A stretch of DNA of 64,000 bases from an uncultured Anaerotruncus sp. (GCA_900539775.1 UQDL01000005.1:85973-149972), one strand, 5' to 3'; positions 26,704-35,745 are shown, numbered from the stretch's first letter. The notes: generated from the sequence alone by a model not told the origin. Made by a program: numbers and translations.

Positions 26704-28074
26704 TCAAATAACATCATGCTGATTATTATAACTGCCGCCGGTTAAAATATTATCCGCAGCAGATATGAGCTGCCGCAAATCCGAATTCCCTTTAACTGTT
26801 TTGGAAGGCGCCGAAACCGCCGCCATAACAAGATTGTAATAGGCGCTGCCTTTGGGATGAATGCTTACAGAGCCGTCAAGCGCAGACAGCCAAACCTCTG
26901 CAATCATTTCACGAAGCGGCTTATAGCGATATTCAAGCGCCTGTGCACGGGTTACATTGCCCTGCAAATGCATTGCTTTAAGAAATTTATACGCATCCCA
27001 AACAAGAGCCGTGTCTATTTTTTTGAGCAACGGTTTTATTACGGGCCAAAACGGCAAAAGCTTTTTGGGATTTATTCCGAGGGCTTCCGTTCTTTCGGCA
27101 AACTGCTTTTTATCTCTGCATTCCGTTATTCTGAAAATCAAATCGCAGGCATGGCGTGCAAGATAATCACCGGCATCCGTTTCATGCCCGTTCACAAGAA
27201 ATGATTTTAAATGCCTGACATTGTATTCAAGTCTGCCGTTTTCAAGAACGGAAACATCAACAATGGGCGCCGGATAACCGCTGAGTGCACCGACATTAAC
27301 CTCAGTTATCTTGTTGCCGGCCCGGCTTGTGAAAGAATCGGTGTGCTGAATATGGCTGTGGCCAACAAACATATATTTAAGCCCTGCATCCGCAAAAAAG
27401 GACGCAACTTCTTCCCTGTTTTCAACGCAGGTGGAGCCGCCTGTAAGCAACGGCGAAATATGCGGCACAAGCAAATGATGCTCTATGCCGATAAGCGTGC
27501 AGCCGCATTTTTTTGCATCCTCGATCTGCTCTGTTATCCATTTACGGCAATCCGCATCAAACCCGGCATGGCCGTTTTCGTTTTTATCGTCATTAAGGCA
27601 CAGCACTCGCACTTTTTCGGAAAGTGCAATAACAAAACAAACGGTGCCTATTTTTGCGGTGAATGTGCTTATTGCCTGCTTAGGGCCGAAATCGGCATAA
27701 AACTTAGGCAAATCATAGCTTTTCATAACCGGCACATCGTTATAAACCGCATCACCCTCAAATCGGCGCGGATTTTCATCGCAGCACCAATCATGTGTTG
27801 CCGTTATCAAATAAACCGGCTTGCTTTTTTGAAGTTCATAAAGCTTTTTGCGAAATTCAATGTGTGAAATCATTTCACCGTCATTTGAAACATCGCCCAA
27901 TATAAACACGGCATCCGTATCCGACTTTGCAATATCGGCAAATGCAGCATCTGTGATTTCCGCCGTTTCGGCAAGGCATTTTTGATCTGACCCGGAGCGC
28001 AATTCATAGGCCTTGCCGCAAGTGCCGAGGGATTTTGAATAATAATGAGTATCTGCAATAAAAGTTATTTTCAT
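26704..28074 (-). CDS. Calcineurin-like metallophosphoesterase
   Basis: A 456-residue protein whose first 280 residues form a metallophosphoesterase domain: ADTHYY (metal D-x-H), GDVSND, a THDW box in place of GNHD, HH in 'GIEHHLL' and GHSH. The Asn of the usual GNHD motif is replaced by Thr (ATHD), which may alter activity. The rest (about 170 residues) is a helical C-terminal domain I do not recognise. No signal peptide. Substrate unknown; relatives are often wrongly called phosphohydrolases of the Icc type. Confidence 0.8.
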   Translation of the reverse strand: MKITFIADTHYYSKSLGTCGKAYELRSGSDQKCLAETAEITDAAFADIAKSDTDAVFILGDVSNDGEMISHIEFRKKLYELQKSKPVYLITATHDWCCDENPRRFEGDAVYNDVPVMKSYDLPKFYADFGPKQAISTFTAKIGTVCFVIALSEKVRVLCLNDDKNENGHAGFDADCRKWITEQIEDAKKCGCTLIGIEHHLLVPHISPLLTGGSTCVENREEVASFFADAGLKYMFVGHSHIQHTDSFTSRAGNKITEVNVGALSGYPAPIVDVSVLENGRLEYNVRHLKSFLVNGHETDAGDYLARHACDLIFRITECRDKKQFAERTEALGINPKKLLPFWPVIKPLLKKIDTALVWDAYKFLKAMHLQGNVTRAQALEYRYKPLREMIAEVWLSALDGSVSIHPKGSAYYNLVMAAVSAPSKTVKGNSDLRQLISAADNILTGGSYNNQHDVI

Positions 28075-28154
28075 AAAACCACCGTTTTAAAATACAGGAT
28101 TCAAAATTGAAAAATACAATTTTAAAAATTCAATTTCAGCCGTTCGTTTTGCCA

Positions 28155-28193
28155 AAAATAAAAGCAGCAGGCGGCGCAAAGCACCTCCTGCCG
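28155..28193 (-). terminator. Terminator of the second GPH transporter
   Basis: On the minus strand GCAGGAGGTGC (28192-28182) pairs with GCGCCGCCTGC (28178-28168), with one mismatch and a G-T pair, followed by TGCTTTTATTTTT. Confidence 0.65.
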
Positions 28194-28208
28194 AACACTT
28201 AAAAACAA

Positions 28209-29741
28209 TCAATCGTTTGCGGCAACAGATTCCGACACTTCGTTTTCTGCGCCTTTTTCGGATTTGAGACGTGCACGCCTTTCCATAATTTCCTTCATCA
28301 TTTGGCGATGACCGTCGCCAGTAATGTTATAGAAATGCATCGGCACAAGCATAAGCAAATAGCCTATTGCCGGCACAAGAGTTGTAAGCAAAAACAGAGC
28401 CATATTGGTTTGCGCATTTTGCACCAAAGAGCCCTCTGTGTGCTGCATATAGCCGGTTATACCAAGAATTGCAAGGCCGATTGAGGATGAAAACGTGTTT
28501 TCGATTTTGCCCGTAAAGCTCATGATAGAAAGCATAATGCCCTCAACACGAGTGCCTGTTTTCCATTCGATATAATCAACGGTTTCCGCTTCCATTTCCT
28601 TTTGAATAAGATTTTTAAATTCAAGCGGAATTGCAGTAAGTCCTGTAAAGAGCACAACAATTATGCCTACGAAAAGTGAAACGCTTGTTCCCTCCGGCTT
28701 CTTCATAAGCCCATTATAGCAGGTTACCGCAAAAAGCACATGCAAAATTATAGCGGCAACGCAGCAGCCCTGATAAAACTTCTTGCTGTCTGCCTTTTTA
28801 CCGAGAGATTCGATGATTTTGGGAACGAGTATTCCCGCAAAAAGGAAGCCGGGAAACTTAACAACATCAATAAAAATATTATATTTTCTGTTGAACATAA
28901 GATCGGCAACAAAATAAAACGAAACCTGCTCTGCAATTTTGCAAATAACAAAAAAGACATTTCCTAAGAAGAGCATGAGCAAAGGTCTGTTTTTAAACAG
29001 CAGTGCGAAACAATCCTTAACGGCAGGCACATCTTCCTTGTGCTCTGCCCTTTCCTTGGTGTTTTTATAAGTTAACCTTGTTAAAAACACAATTCCTATT
29101 GCCGAAATAATTGCCGAGGTAAGATACGCCTGCGGTGTGTGATCCTTGAAATAAGGCAACAGTGCCGCACCTGCAACGAAAACCTGCGGCAGCGCGCCCA
29201 AAACGGAGCGTACGATTGAGCTTACTCCGAAAAGCTTGGTGCGCTCTATTCCGCTTGGCGTGATTGAAAACGCAAGCGCACCCATCGGAATATCAAACGC
29301 CGTGTAGGTTACATCAAGGCCAACAAAAAGGATAGTGGTATAAATAATGTTAAACAGCGGCGATGCATCTGCGCTGCCGATAAAAAACAGTATCATAACA
29401 AGTGAAACAAAAAGCGGTGCCCATTTGATATAGGGGCGCATTTGCCCGTCCTTAGTTCTGGTTTTATCAACTATAACGCCCATAATCGGGTCGTTTATTG
29501 CATCAAAAATTCCGCAATAAAGCCTGATTTGCGCCGCCACGCTCATTGGGTCTTTAAGCTTTTTGAAAAGCACATTTGTTAAAAAGAAATTTATGTATTT
29601 TGACGAGGTCATGCTTGTGTTCATTCCCTGTGCGCCGCGGCCCACCGCATATGAAAGCGTTTCGCGCCAGGTTAAATAAGTTTCCTCGCCAACATCCTTT
29701 TTAATAATTTTACTGTTTAAAAAATCGTTTATTTTGCCCAT
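28209..29741 (-). CDS. GPH-family sugar cation symporter (MelB-like MFS)
   Basis: A 510-residue transporter with about twelve helices, a diverged relative of the one at 11660. It shows 'DAINDPIMGVIVDKTRTKDGQMRPYI' after helix 2 and 'ETVDYIEWKTGTRVEGIMLS' in the second half, both typical for glycoside-pentoside-hexuronide symporters. Substrate cannot be assigned; no glycosidase gene is adjacent. The tail is charged and about 35 residues long. A palindrome lies in its promoter region. Confidence 0.85.
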   Translation of the reverse strand: MGKINDFLNSKIIKKDVGEETYLTWRETLSYAVGRGAQGMNTSMTSSKYINFFLTNVLFKKLKDPMSVAAQIRLYCGIFDAINDPIMGVIVDKTRTKDGQMRPYIKWAPLFVSLVMILFFIGSADASPLFNIIYTTILFVGLDVTYTAFDIPMGALAFSITPSGIERTKLFGVSSIVRSVLGALPQVFVAGAALLPYFKDHTPQAYLTSAIISAIGIVFLTRLTYKNTKERAEHKEDVPAVKDCFALLFKNRPLLMLFLGNVFFVICKIAEQVSFYFVADLMFNRKYNIFIDVVKFPGFLFAGILVPKIIESLGKKADSKKFYQGCCVAAIILHVLFAVTCYNGLMKKPEGTSVSLFVGIIVVLFTGLTAIPLEFKNLIQKEMEAETVDYIEWKTGTRVEGIMLSIMSFTGKIENTFSSSIGLAILGITGYMQHTEGSLVQNAQTNMALFLLTTLVPAIGYLLMLVPMHFYNITGDGHRQMMKEIMERRARLKSEKGAENEVSESVAAND

Positions 29742-29775
29742 TTAATTTTTTTCCTTGCCTTTCGGCTGCAATATT

Positions 29776-29798
29776 TTTATAGCGGATTTTAAAACCGC
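29776..29798 (-). promoter_or_regulatory. Palindrome against a -10 box before the GPH gene
   Basis: GCGGATTTTAAAACCGC (29782-29798) is a near-perfect palindrome with one bulged A. On the minus strand it is followed directly by TATAAA (29781-29776), a good -10 box, and it fills the 17-base spacer position. No clear -35 box is seen, which is common at activated promoters. Operator function is inference. Confidence 0.4.
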
Positions 29799-29873
29799 AC
29801 ACACCGCAGGCAGCCTCAGCGATGCACAATAACAGCTAAAGCTTATTTTTGCAAATTGCTTTATATATGCTGC

Positions 29874-30446
29874 TTATTTAATCTTTGTGATTTTGTTTTT
29901 TTTAACGAAATAAACATTATCGGCAATATCCATCATTGCCTTATCGTTCATGGAATCCGTGTAAAAATTCTCTATATGCATTCCGGGAAAAACCTCGTTA
30001 AAAATTTTAACCTTGTTTTCAAGAAAGCAAAGGCGCTTAAATTTACCCGTTTCCTTATCAATGCTGGAGCCGACATAATGCTTTATGCCGATTCTTTTTG
30101 CTATTTCATCAAGCAAAAAATCTGTTGAGCCGGAAACTATAATATCGCTTTCTTTTTGCACTTTCTTATACCACGGCTTTATCTTGTGCTCGTTTTTATT
30201 CCAAAAATCAACAACGGCGGCAGAAATATCGCCGATTTTAACATAATACCCTTCCAAAAAGGAAGCATATGCACCAATCGCCTCTTCAACAGTAAAAAGA
30301 TGCAGTGCATCCTTTGCGGCAATCCACAAAAGCTTTGGAATATAGCGCCAAATTCTTACATCACGGCGCACAAAATAAAGAATGAAATCCACAAGAGTTT
30401 CGCCGTCATAAATAGTGTTATCAAAATCATAAACATTAACGTTCAT
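29874..30446 (-). CDS. HAD-superfamily phosphatase (subfamily IB)
   Basis: A 190-residue HAD hydrolase. The nucleophile motif DFDNT is at residues 7-11, the second motif is VSGSTDF, and 'FYTDSMNDKAMMDIA' supplies the last acidic metal ligands. Subfamily IB enzymes include phosphoserine phosphatase and phosphatases acting on phosphorylated lipids or alcohols. The helical cap (residues about 20-90) is rich in aromatic residues. Substrate unknown; it is a single gene divergent from nadB. Confidence 0.85.
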   Translation of the reverse strand: MNVNVYDFDNTIYDGETLVDFILYFVRRDVRIWRYIPKLLWIAAKDALHLFTVEEAIGAYASFLEGYYVKIGDISAAVVDFWNKNEHKIKPWYKKVQKESDIIVSGSTDFLLDEIAKRIGIKHYVGSSIDKETGKFKRLCFLENKVKIFNEVFPGMHIENFYTDSMNDKAMMDIADNVYFVKKNKITKIK

Positions 30447-30648
30447 AATACTACAGTCCGTTTTTCAAATCAAAGTAAAGATTATGAGAAAATTTAATAA
30501 AAAATAAAATTTTTCATAGTTTAATATTAGCAAACTCCAAGCACAAAATCAACAAAAAATTAGCATTCTAAAAACAAAAGCGGCTTGCCGGTTTTAAAGC
30601 AAAAAAATTACAACTGCATAAATTATTTTGTTAATTTTTTATCAAATC

Positions 30649-30677
30649 TTGACATTCGGGCAAACTACATATATATT
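30649..30677 (+). promoter_or_regulatory. Promoter of nadBC
   Basis: TTGACA (30649-30654), 17-base spacer, TATATT (30672-30677). The leader includes AAAGGAAGG and a small GGCAG/CTGCC hairpin (30704-30719) before the ATG at 30737. I see no clear NiaR-type operator. Confidence 0.75.
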
Positions 30678-30736
30678 AGAATAAGTATATTTAAATAAAG
30701 GAAGGCAGCCTAAACTGCCAAAACGGTAATTGAAAA

Positions 30737-32065
30737 ATGAAAGAAAAATCCATTAAAACCGATGTTGTAATAGTCGGCAGCGGAGTTGCGGGGCTTTTTG
30801 CCGCACTGTGCCTGCCTAAGGATAAAAACGCTCTTGTTATCACCAAAGAGGATCTCAAAGAATGTGATTCATATTTGGCTCAGGGCGGTGTTTGCGTGCT
30901 TAAAAACATTGATGATTTTGAATGCTATTTTGAAGACACAATGAAAGCAGGCCATTATGAAAACGATCCCGAAAGCGTTAGGGTTATGATTGAATCATCG
31001 CCCGATGTTATCGGCACGCTGGTTAAGCTGGGTGTTGACTTTGACACTAATAACGGCGGCGATTTCAACTACACAAGAGAAGGAGCTCACAGGCAAAACA
31101 GGATTTTGCATCATAAGGACGAAACCGGCAAAGAAATCACGGCAACCCTGCTTGCAATTGCAAAAACCAAGAAAAACATCACCTTTGTTACAAACACAAC
31201 GATGATTGATATTATAGAAAAAAACAACACCTGCTACGGCATAGTTGTTGAAGACGCAAACGGCGAAAGAAGCGCAATTTTTGCAAGAGATGTTATTTTG
31301 GCAACGGGCGGCATAGGCGGTTTGTTTAAAAACTCCACCAATTTCCCGCACATCACGGGCGATGCCTTTGCAATTGCACTTAAGCACAACATTGAGCTTA
31401 AAAATATAAACTATATTCAAATTCATCCCACCACGCTTTACAGCAAAAAAAGCGGACGGCGCTTTCTTATCAGCGAAAGCGTAAGAGGCGAGGGTGCAAT
31501 TTTGCTTAACGAAAACGGCGAAAGATTTACGGATGAGCTTCAACCCCGCGATGTTGTTACAAACGCCATTTGCAAGGAAATGGAAAAATTCGGCACAGAC
31601 CATGTTTATCTTACCCTGCCGACGATGACAAGTGAAGAAGCCGCACAGAGATTCCCAAACATTTTTGAGGAATGCATGGAAGAGGGCTATGATATAACGA
31701 AAGACAAGGTGCCCGTTACACCCGGCCAGCACTATATGATGGGTGGAATTAAAACAGACATAAACGGCTGCACATCCATGCGCCACCTTTATGCGGCAGG
31801 CGAAACGGCCTGCAACGGAGTGCACGGCAGAAACAGGCTTGCATCAAACAGCTTACTGGAGAGTCTTGTTTTTTCAAAGCGAGCAGCCGATTTAATTGCA
31901 GGCGACGATTCTGAAAAGCCGCAATATGAGCCTGAAATTGATTTTGCCGCAATGCCGCCGAAGGCAGAGCGTGAAAATGAATTCAAAAACATTATCATGG
32001 CCGAAATCAAACGAAAGGATCCCAAATTCTATGATAAATGGTGTAACAATGAAAATCAATGTTGA
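30737..32065 (+). CDS. nadB: L-aspartate oxidase (short form)
   Basis: A 442-residue FAD enzyme that oxidises L-aspartate to iminoaspartate, the first step of de novo NAD synthesis. Seen: VVIVGSGVAGLFAAL (FAD), 'SYLAQGGVCV', 'HHKDETGKEI', HPTTLYS, 'LISESVRGEGAIL' and 'LYAAGETACNGVHGRNRLASNSLLE'. The usual helical C-terminal domain of about 100 residues is almost absent, as in other short clostridial NadB proteins. Fumarate is the likely electron acceptor in an anaerobe. nadC overlaps its end by 17 bases. The ribosome binding site directly before the ATG is weak. Confidence 0.95.
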   Translation: MKEKSIKTDVVIVGSGVAGLFAALCLPKDKNALVITKEDLKECDSYLAQGGVCVLKNIDDFECYFEDTMKAGHYENDPESVRVMIESSPDVIGTLVKLGVDFDTNNGGDFNYTREGAHRQNRILHHKDETGKEITATLLAIAKTKKNITFVTNTTMIDIIEKNNTCYGIVVEDANGERSAIFARDVILATGGIGGLFKNSTNFPHITGDAFAIALKHNIELKNINYIQIHPTTLYSKKSGRRFLISESVRGEGAILLNENGERFTDELQPRDVVTNAICKEMEKFGTDHVYLTLPTMTSEEAAQRFPNIFEECMEEGYDITKDKVPVTPGQHYMMGGIKTDINGCTSMRHLYAAGETACNGVHGRNRLASNSLLESLVFSKRAADLIAGDDSEKPQYEPEIDFAAMPPKAERENEFKNIIMAEIKRKDPKFYDKWCNNENQC

Positions 32066-32888
32066 CGATTATATCATCAACACTCTTAAAGAAGATATCA
32101 CAAGCGAGGATGTTTCAACAAACGCCGTTATGCCCGAAAGCAAGCAGGGAAAGGCAGAGCTTATCTGCAAAAGCAGCGGCATAATCTGCGGCCTTGGCGT
32201 TTTTGAACGCACATTCACACTGCTTGACGAAAATGCAAAATTTGAAACAAGCGTTAAGGACGGCGATTTTGTTGAAAAAGGAATGCTGCTTGGCGTTGTT
32301 TACGGCGACATCAGAGCACTGCTTTCCGGCGAACGCACAGCGCTAAACTATTTGCAAAGAATGAGCGGAATTGCCACAATAACCAAAGAATATGCCAAGG
32401 AGCTTGAAGGCACGGGCACAACTTTGCTTGACACAAGAAAAACAACGCCGAATATGCGCCCGTTTGAAAAATATGCCGTAACCGTAGGCGGAGGCAAAAA
32501 CCACCGCTACAATCTTTCCGACGGAGTTTTGCTTAAAGACAACCACATAGGAGCAGCAGGCTCCGTTACAAAAGCGATTAAGGCCGCAAAAGAATATGCG
32601 CCATTCGTAAGAAAAATTGAAATTGAAACCGAAACCTTTGAGCAAGTGCAAGAAGCTGTTGAAGCAGGAGCAGACATTATTATGCTTGATAACATGAGCA
32701 CCGCACAAATGGCAAAATGCGTTAAATTTATTAACGGCAGAGCACAAACGGAATGCAGCGGAAATGTTACCAAAGAAAGGCTTAAAGAAATTGCCGCCAC
32801 CGGTGTGGATTTCGTTTCATGCGGTGCGCTTACTCACTCGGCACCCATTATGGATGTAAGCCTTAAAAATCTTGTTCCAATTGAATAA
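32049..32888 (+). CDS. nadC: Nicotinate-nucleotide pyrophosphorylase (carboxylating)
   Basis: A 279-residue quinolinate phosphoribosyltransferase that turns quinolinate and PRPP into nicotinate mononucleotide. Family blocks are ERTALNYLQRMSGIAT, 'DTRKTTPNMRPFEKYAV', 'GGGKNHRYNLSDGVLLKDNHI', 'EIETETFEQVQEA' and 'DFVSCGALTHSAP'. The frame is open upstream, but homologues start at MKINVDDYI, the ATG at 32049, within the last codons of nadB. Quinolinate synthase (nadA), normally a third member of this operon, is not in the window. Confidence 0.95.
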   Translation: MKINVDDYIINTLKEDITSEDVSTNAVMPESKQGKAELICKSSGIICGLGVFERTFTLLDENAKFETSVKDGDFVEKGMLLGVVYGDIRALLSGERTALNYLQRMSGIATITKEYAKELEGTGTTLLDTRKTTPNMRPFEKYAVTVGGGKNHRYNLSDGVLLKDNHIGAAGSVTKAIKAAKEYAPFVRKIEIETETFEQVQEAVEAGADIIMLDNMSTAQMAKCVKFINGRAQTECSGNVTKERLKEIAATGVDFVSCGALTHSAPIMDVSLKNLVPIE

Positions 32889-32946
32889 ATGATAATTATT
32901 TTTTGATTTAGCGGTAATAAGCAAATAAATATTACGGAGAATCAAT

Positions 32947-33408
32947 ATGAAAAAATGTGTTAAACATTTTGCGCAAGTTCTTTATTCAATCTTATCCGCC
33001 GTTTCGGCAACGGTTGCTTTTTATTTGATAAGCGGATTAGCATTAAGAAATTTCACGCAGGATACAGGCCTTACGGTATTAGACATAATCACCGCCATTT
33101 TGGCACTTATTTTTAATTTGCTTTTCGGACTGCACTTCTGCGACAAGCTTACAAAAGCAGGATACATAATACAATTTGCTTTTTTGTTGGCAATAACGGC
33201 AGTTTCCGTTTATTTTGAGGGAACTTATTGGGTTTATATATGCATGCTTTTAAACCCTGTTTATTCCTTTGCCAAAGATGCGATTTGCAGCATGAACACA
33301 GAGGCAAACAATTCTGCAGCACTTGATGCGGTGCTTGCCTTGGCTTCATCTGCTTTGCCGGGCTTATTTATGTTTTTAGGCTCAAAAGCGGCAAAGAAAA
33401 AAGCATAG
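32947..33408 (+). CDS. Small four-helix membrane protein, unknown
   Basis: A 153-residue protein with four hydrophobic segments (about 10-30, 45-65, 72-90, 125-145) and a basic tail KAAKKKA. The ATG follows CGGAG at good spacing, 58 bases after nadC, so it may be read as the third gene of the nad transcript; no strong promoter of its own is seen. I do not recognise the family. A role in precursor transport is a guess from position only. Confidence 0.65.
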   Translation: MKKCVKHFAQVLYSILSAVSATVAFYLISGLALRNFTQDTGLTVLDIITAILALIFNLLFGLHFCDKLTKAGYIIQFAFLLAITAVSVYFEGTYWVYICMLLNPVYSFAKDAICSMNTEANNSAALDAVLALASSALPGLFMFLGSKAAKKKA

Positions 33409-33453
33409 CCGCCGCAACAGCATAATATATTTAAATCAGCACAAATAAAAAAG

Positions 33454-33499
33454 CCATTATCATTTTGCATTATGCAAATGATAATGGTTTTATTTTTTA
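33454..33499. terminator. Bidirectional terminator
   Basis: CCATTATCATTTTGCA (33454-33469) pairs with TGCAAATGATAATGG (33472-33486), with T-rich sequence after it on the plus strand and a T run on the minus strand. It closes the nad-side transcript. Confidence 0.85.
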
Positions 33500-33593
33500 T
33501 CATAATAATTTGAAACACCTGCAACACAAAAGCATTCGGCAATCCAAATAAATACCGAATATGCTTAATTTTTTTTGCCAAAATATAAAATTT

Positions 33594-33664
33594 TGCCAAC
33601 ACTCTGCCGAGAAAACTTGGCAAAAGTGTTGGCATTGCTTATTTTCCCCGAAGCACACGGGGAA
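33594..33664. repeat. Two more inverted repeats between convergent genes
   Basis: TGCCAACACT (33594-33603) pairs with AGTGTTGGCA (33625-33634), with an inner CTGCCGAG/CTTGGCA stem. TTCCCCG (33644-33650) pairs with CGGGGAA (33658-33664). TTGCCA also occurs near 33575. Neither hairpin ends in a clear T run. The whole gap 33409-33713 otherwise holds nothing coding. Confidence 0.65.
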
Positions 33665-33713
33665 ATCAAATATTAAAGCTTTTCTTTATGCCGAATAAAA
33701 CTGCAACGCTTTG

Positions 33714-34076
33714 CTAAATAAGCGCAACACCGTTTGCATCAGTGTTAATTTTACCCGTCAAAATCATAATTCCCTCAACAAGAGCCCAAATTCCTATTGC
33801 AACAGGACCAATGCCGAAAGCGGCTGCGCCCAAAAGAGAAACCACAAGCTGAATAATTGCTTTTGTTGTGAACCCCAAATAAAAATTATGAATTCCCAAG
33901 GTTCCCAAAAAGATTGCCAACAAGCCTGCAGTCAATTTTGATTTTTGAGCAACCGGTGCTGCGGTGGGTGTAACCGGGGGTGCAGCTCCGGGAGCTTGGG
34001 CACCGAGTGCAGCTCCGCAAGCGGAACAATTGAGTGCATTATCTGGGTTATTAAGGCCACAATTTGGACAATACAT
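33714..34076 (-). CDS. Zinc-ribbon TM2-domain membrane protein
   Basis: A 120-residue protein. The N-terminus is a zinc ribbon, MYCPNCG with a second pair CSACG, then a Pro/Ala linker, then a TM2 domain with two helices: 'GLLAIFLGTLGIHNFYLGF' and 'GPVAIGIWALVEGIMILTG'. The start is the ATG at 34076, seven bases after GGAGG; two earlier ATGs are too close to or upstream of that site. TM2 proteins are widespread and poorly understood. Strong promoter with phased repeats upstream. Confidence 0.85.
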   Translation of the reverse strand: MYCPNCGLNNPDNALNCSACGAALGAQAPGAAPPVTPTAAPVAQKSKLTAGLLAIFLGTLGIHNFYLGFTTKAIIQLVVSLLGAAAFGIGPVAIGIWALVEGIMILTGKINTDANGVALI

Positions 34077-34193
34077 ATACATACCTCCGTTATTATATAT
34101 TTGGACATCTGCCCGCATTATTAAGTACAAAACAATGCATTGTGAATTATCAATAAAAATTTATTACAAATTCAAATATGTTTTGTTAATTTT

Positions 34194-34222
34194 ATCTTAA
34201 CAAATAAAACACAAGCTGTCAA
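34194..34222 (-). promoter_or_regulatory. Promoter of the TM2 gene
   Basis: Minus-strand TTGACA (34222-34217), 17-base spacer, TAAGAT (34199-34194), about 115 bases before the start codon. Confidence 0.7.
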
Positions 34223-34256
34223 TACATATTTTAGGATTTGTCAATAAATTGTCAAT
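34217..34256 (-). repeat. Three phased ATTGACA direct repeats
   Basis: ATTGACA occurs three times on the minus strand, at 34256-34250, 34245-34239 and 34223-34217, with starts 11 and 22 bases apart. The lowest copy is the -35 box. The rest of the stretch up to 34383 holds nothing I recognise. Confidence 0.7.
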
Positions 34257-34383
34257 ATACATAACGGACGGAATATAAAAACGCTTAAATGTGCCGCAAA
34301 TTCCGATTATTTCAAGATTTATCTGCAATCTGCCTTAACAGACACTTTGCTTTTAATTTAGGAAACAGAGCCGGTTTACAAAA

Positions 34384-35745
34384 TCAAAGAGTAACGCCGC
34401 TTTTAAAAATTGCGATTTCACGAATACCGTTTATTTCATTTTTTGTTTGCAAGCCGCAAGCCGTGCGCAAAATCAGAGCAAAAAGTTGATTTTCTTTGCC
34501 GGACTGAGCATCATAATCTACCCAGTTGCTTTTTGCCGCAGCCAAAGCCGAATTTGAAGAAATTTTAAGTGTAGGCACCGGTGCGCCGAGCGGAGTGCCT
34601 CTGCCTGTTGTAAACAAAATCAAATGGCATCCGGCCGCACAAAGATTGGTTGCCGCCACTATGTCGTTTCCCGGGCCGGCAAGCAAATTAAGCCCCGGCG
34701 TGCAAGCTGTATCTCCGTAATCAAGCACGGCAGTTACCGGCGCCGTGCCGCCTTTTTGAACACAGCCGAGTGATTTTTCTTCAAGAGTGGTAATGCCGCC
34801 GGCCTTATTTCCCGGCGATGGATTTTCGCTTATCGGCTGATTATGAGCAATAAAATAGCTTTTATAATTGTTTATAAGATCAACAGTTTTTCTGAAAACA
34901 GTTTCGTTAACGCAGCGATTCATCAGCAATTGCTCGGCGCCGAACATTTCCGGCACTTCCGTTAAAACGGCAATGCCGCCCATTGCAGTTAATTTATCTG
35001 CTATTTTACCACAAAGCGGGTTTGCCATTATGCCGGATAAGCCGTCGCTTCCGCCGCATTTCAAACCGATTCTAAGTTTTGAAGCAGAAACGGCAATTCG
35101 CTTATCCTCCGCCGCAACGGCACTGAGCTCGCTTATGATTTTTTTGCCGCACGCTATTTCATCATCGGCATCACGGCAATTCAAAAAGCGTATTCTTTTT
35201 GAATCATAATCACCGAGTTTCTTTTTAAATTCCGCAATATTATTGTTTTCACAGCCAAGCCCAAGAACAAGCACGCCGCCTGCATTTGGATGCTTCACAA
35301 GCCCGGCAAGCACCTTTTGCGTGATTTCTAAATCGCTGCCAAGCTGGCTGCAACCATAAGGATGAGTAAATGCAAAAGCACCCGTTTCCCTTGCAATGGA
35401 ATTTGCAATTCCGTTTACGCAGCCTACTGTTGGCACAATCCAAATATCATTTCTGATTCCTATATCGCCGTTTTTGCGCACAAAAGCATTTATTTGCGGC
35501 GCCTGCTGTGCTGCCAAAGGTTTTATATCGGGCGAATATTCATAGCTTTTTAAACCGGATAAGGCGGTTTTTAAATTATGGCTGTGCACATGCTCTCCGA
35601 TTTTTATATTTGCACATGCAACGCCTATAGGAAAGCCATACTTAATTACAAATTCGCCTTTCTTTATGTTTTCGGTTGCATATTTGTGCCCGTTTTCGAG
35701 GCACACTTTAACATTATCGTTTTTGTTGATTAAAACATACTCCAT
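34384..35745 (-). CDS. uxaA: Altronate dehydratase
   Basis: A 453-residue UxaA-family enzyme that dehydrates D-altronate to 2-keto-3-deoxygluconate in galacturonate breakdown. It has the N-terminal SAF-like part (MEYVLINKNDNVKV...HVHSHNL) and the large C-terminal part with 'HPYGCSQLG', 'VLGLGCENNNI', 'LKCGGSDGLSGI', 'NPSPGNKAGGITTLEEKSLGC' and 'FTTGRGTPLG'. The start is the ATG at 35745 inside the end of uxaB (16-base overlap) behind GAGGCG. Galactarate dehydratase is the closest alternative family; the uxaB partner favours altronate. Confidence 0.92.
   Translation of the reverse strand: MEYVLINKNDNVKVCLENGHKYATENIKKGEFVIKYGFPIGVACANIKIGEHVHSHNLKTALSGLKSYEYSPDIKPLAAQQAPQINAFVRKNGDIGIRNDIWIVPTVGCVNGIANSIARETGAFAFTHPYGCSQLGSDLEITQKVLAGLVKHPNAGGVLVLGLGCENNNIAEFKKKLGDYDSKRIRFLNCRDADDEIACGKKIISELSAVAAEDKRIAVSASKLRIGLKCGGSDGLSGIMANPLCGKIADKLTAMGGIAVLTEVPEMFGAEQLLMNRCVNETVFRKTVDLINNYKSYFIAHNQPISENPSPGNKAGGITTLEEKSLGCVQKGGTAPVTAVLDYGDTACTPGLNLLAGPGNDIVAATNLCAAGCHLILFTTGRGTPLGAPVPTLKISSNSALAAAKSNWVDYDAQSGKENQLFALILRTACGLQTKNEINGIREIAIFKSGVTL

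Noticed and set aside
27211..27867. 218-residue antisense frame over the phosphoesterase gene
   Set aside because: Antisense shadow of a gene with all catalytic motifs.
30995..31825. 276-residue antisense frame over nadB
   Set aside because: It is Cys/Asn/Phe rich, antisense to a clear NadB, and has no start signal.
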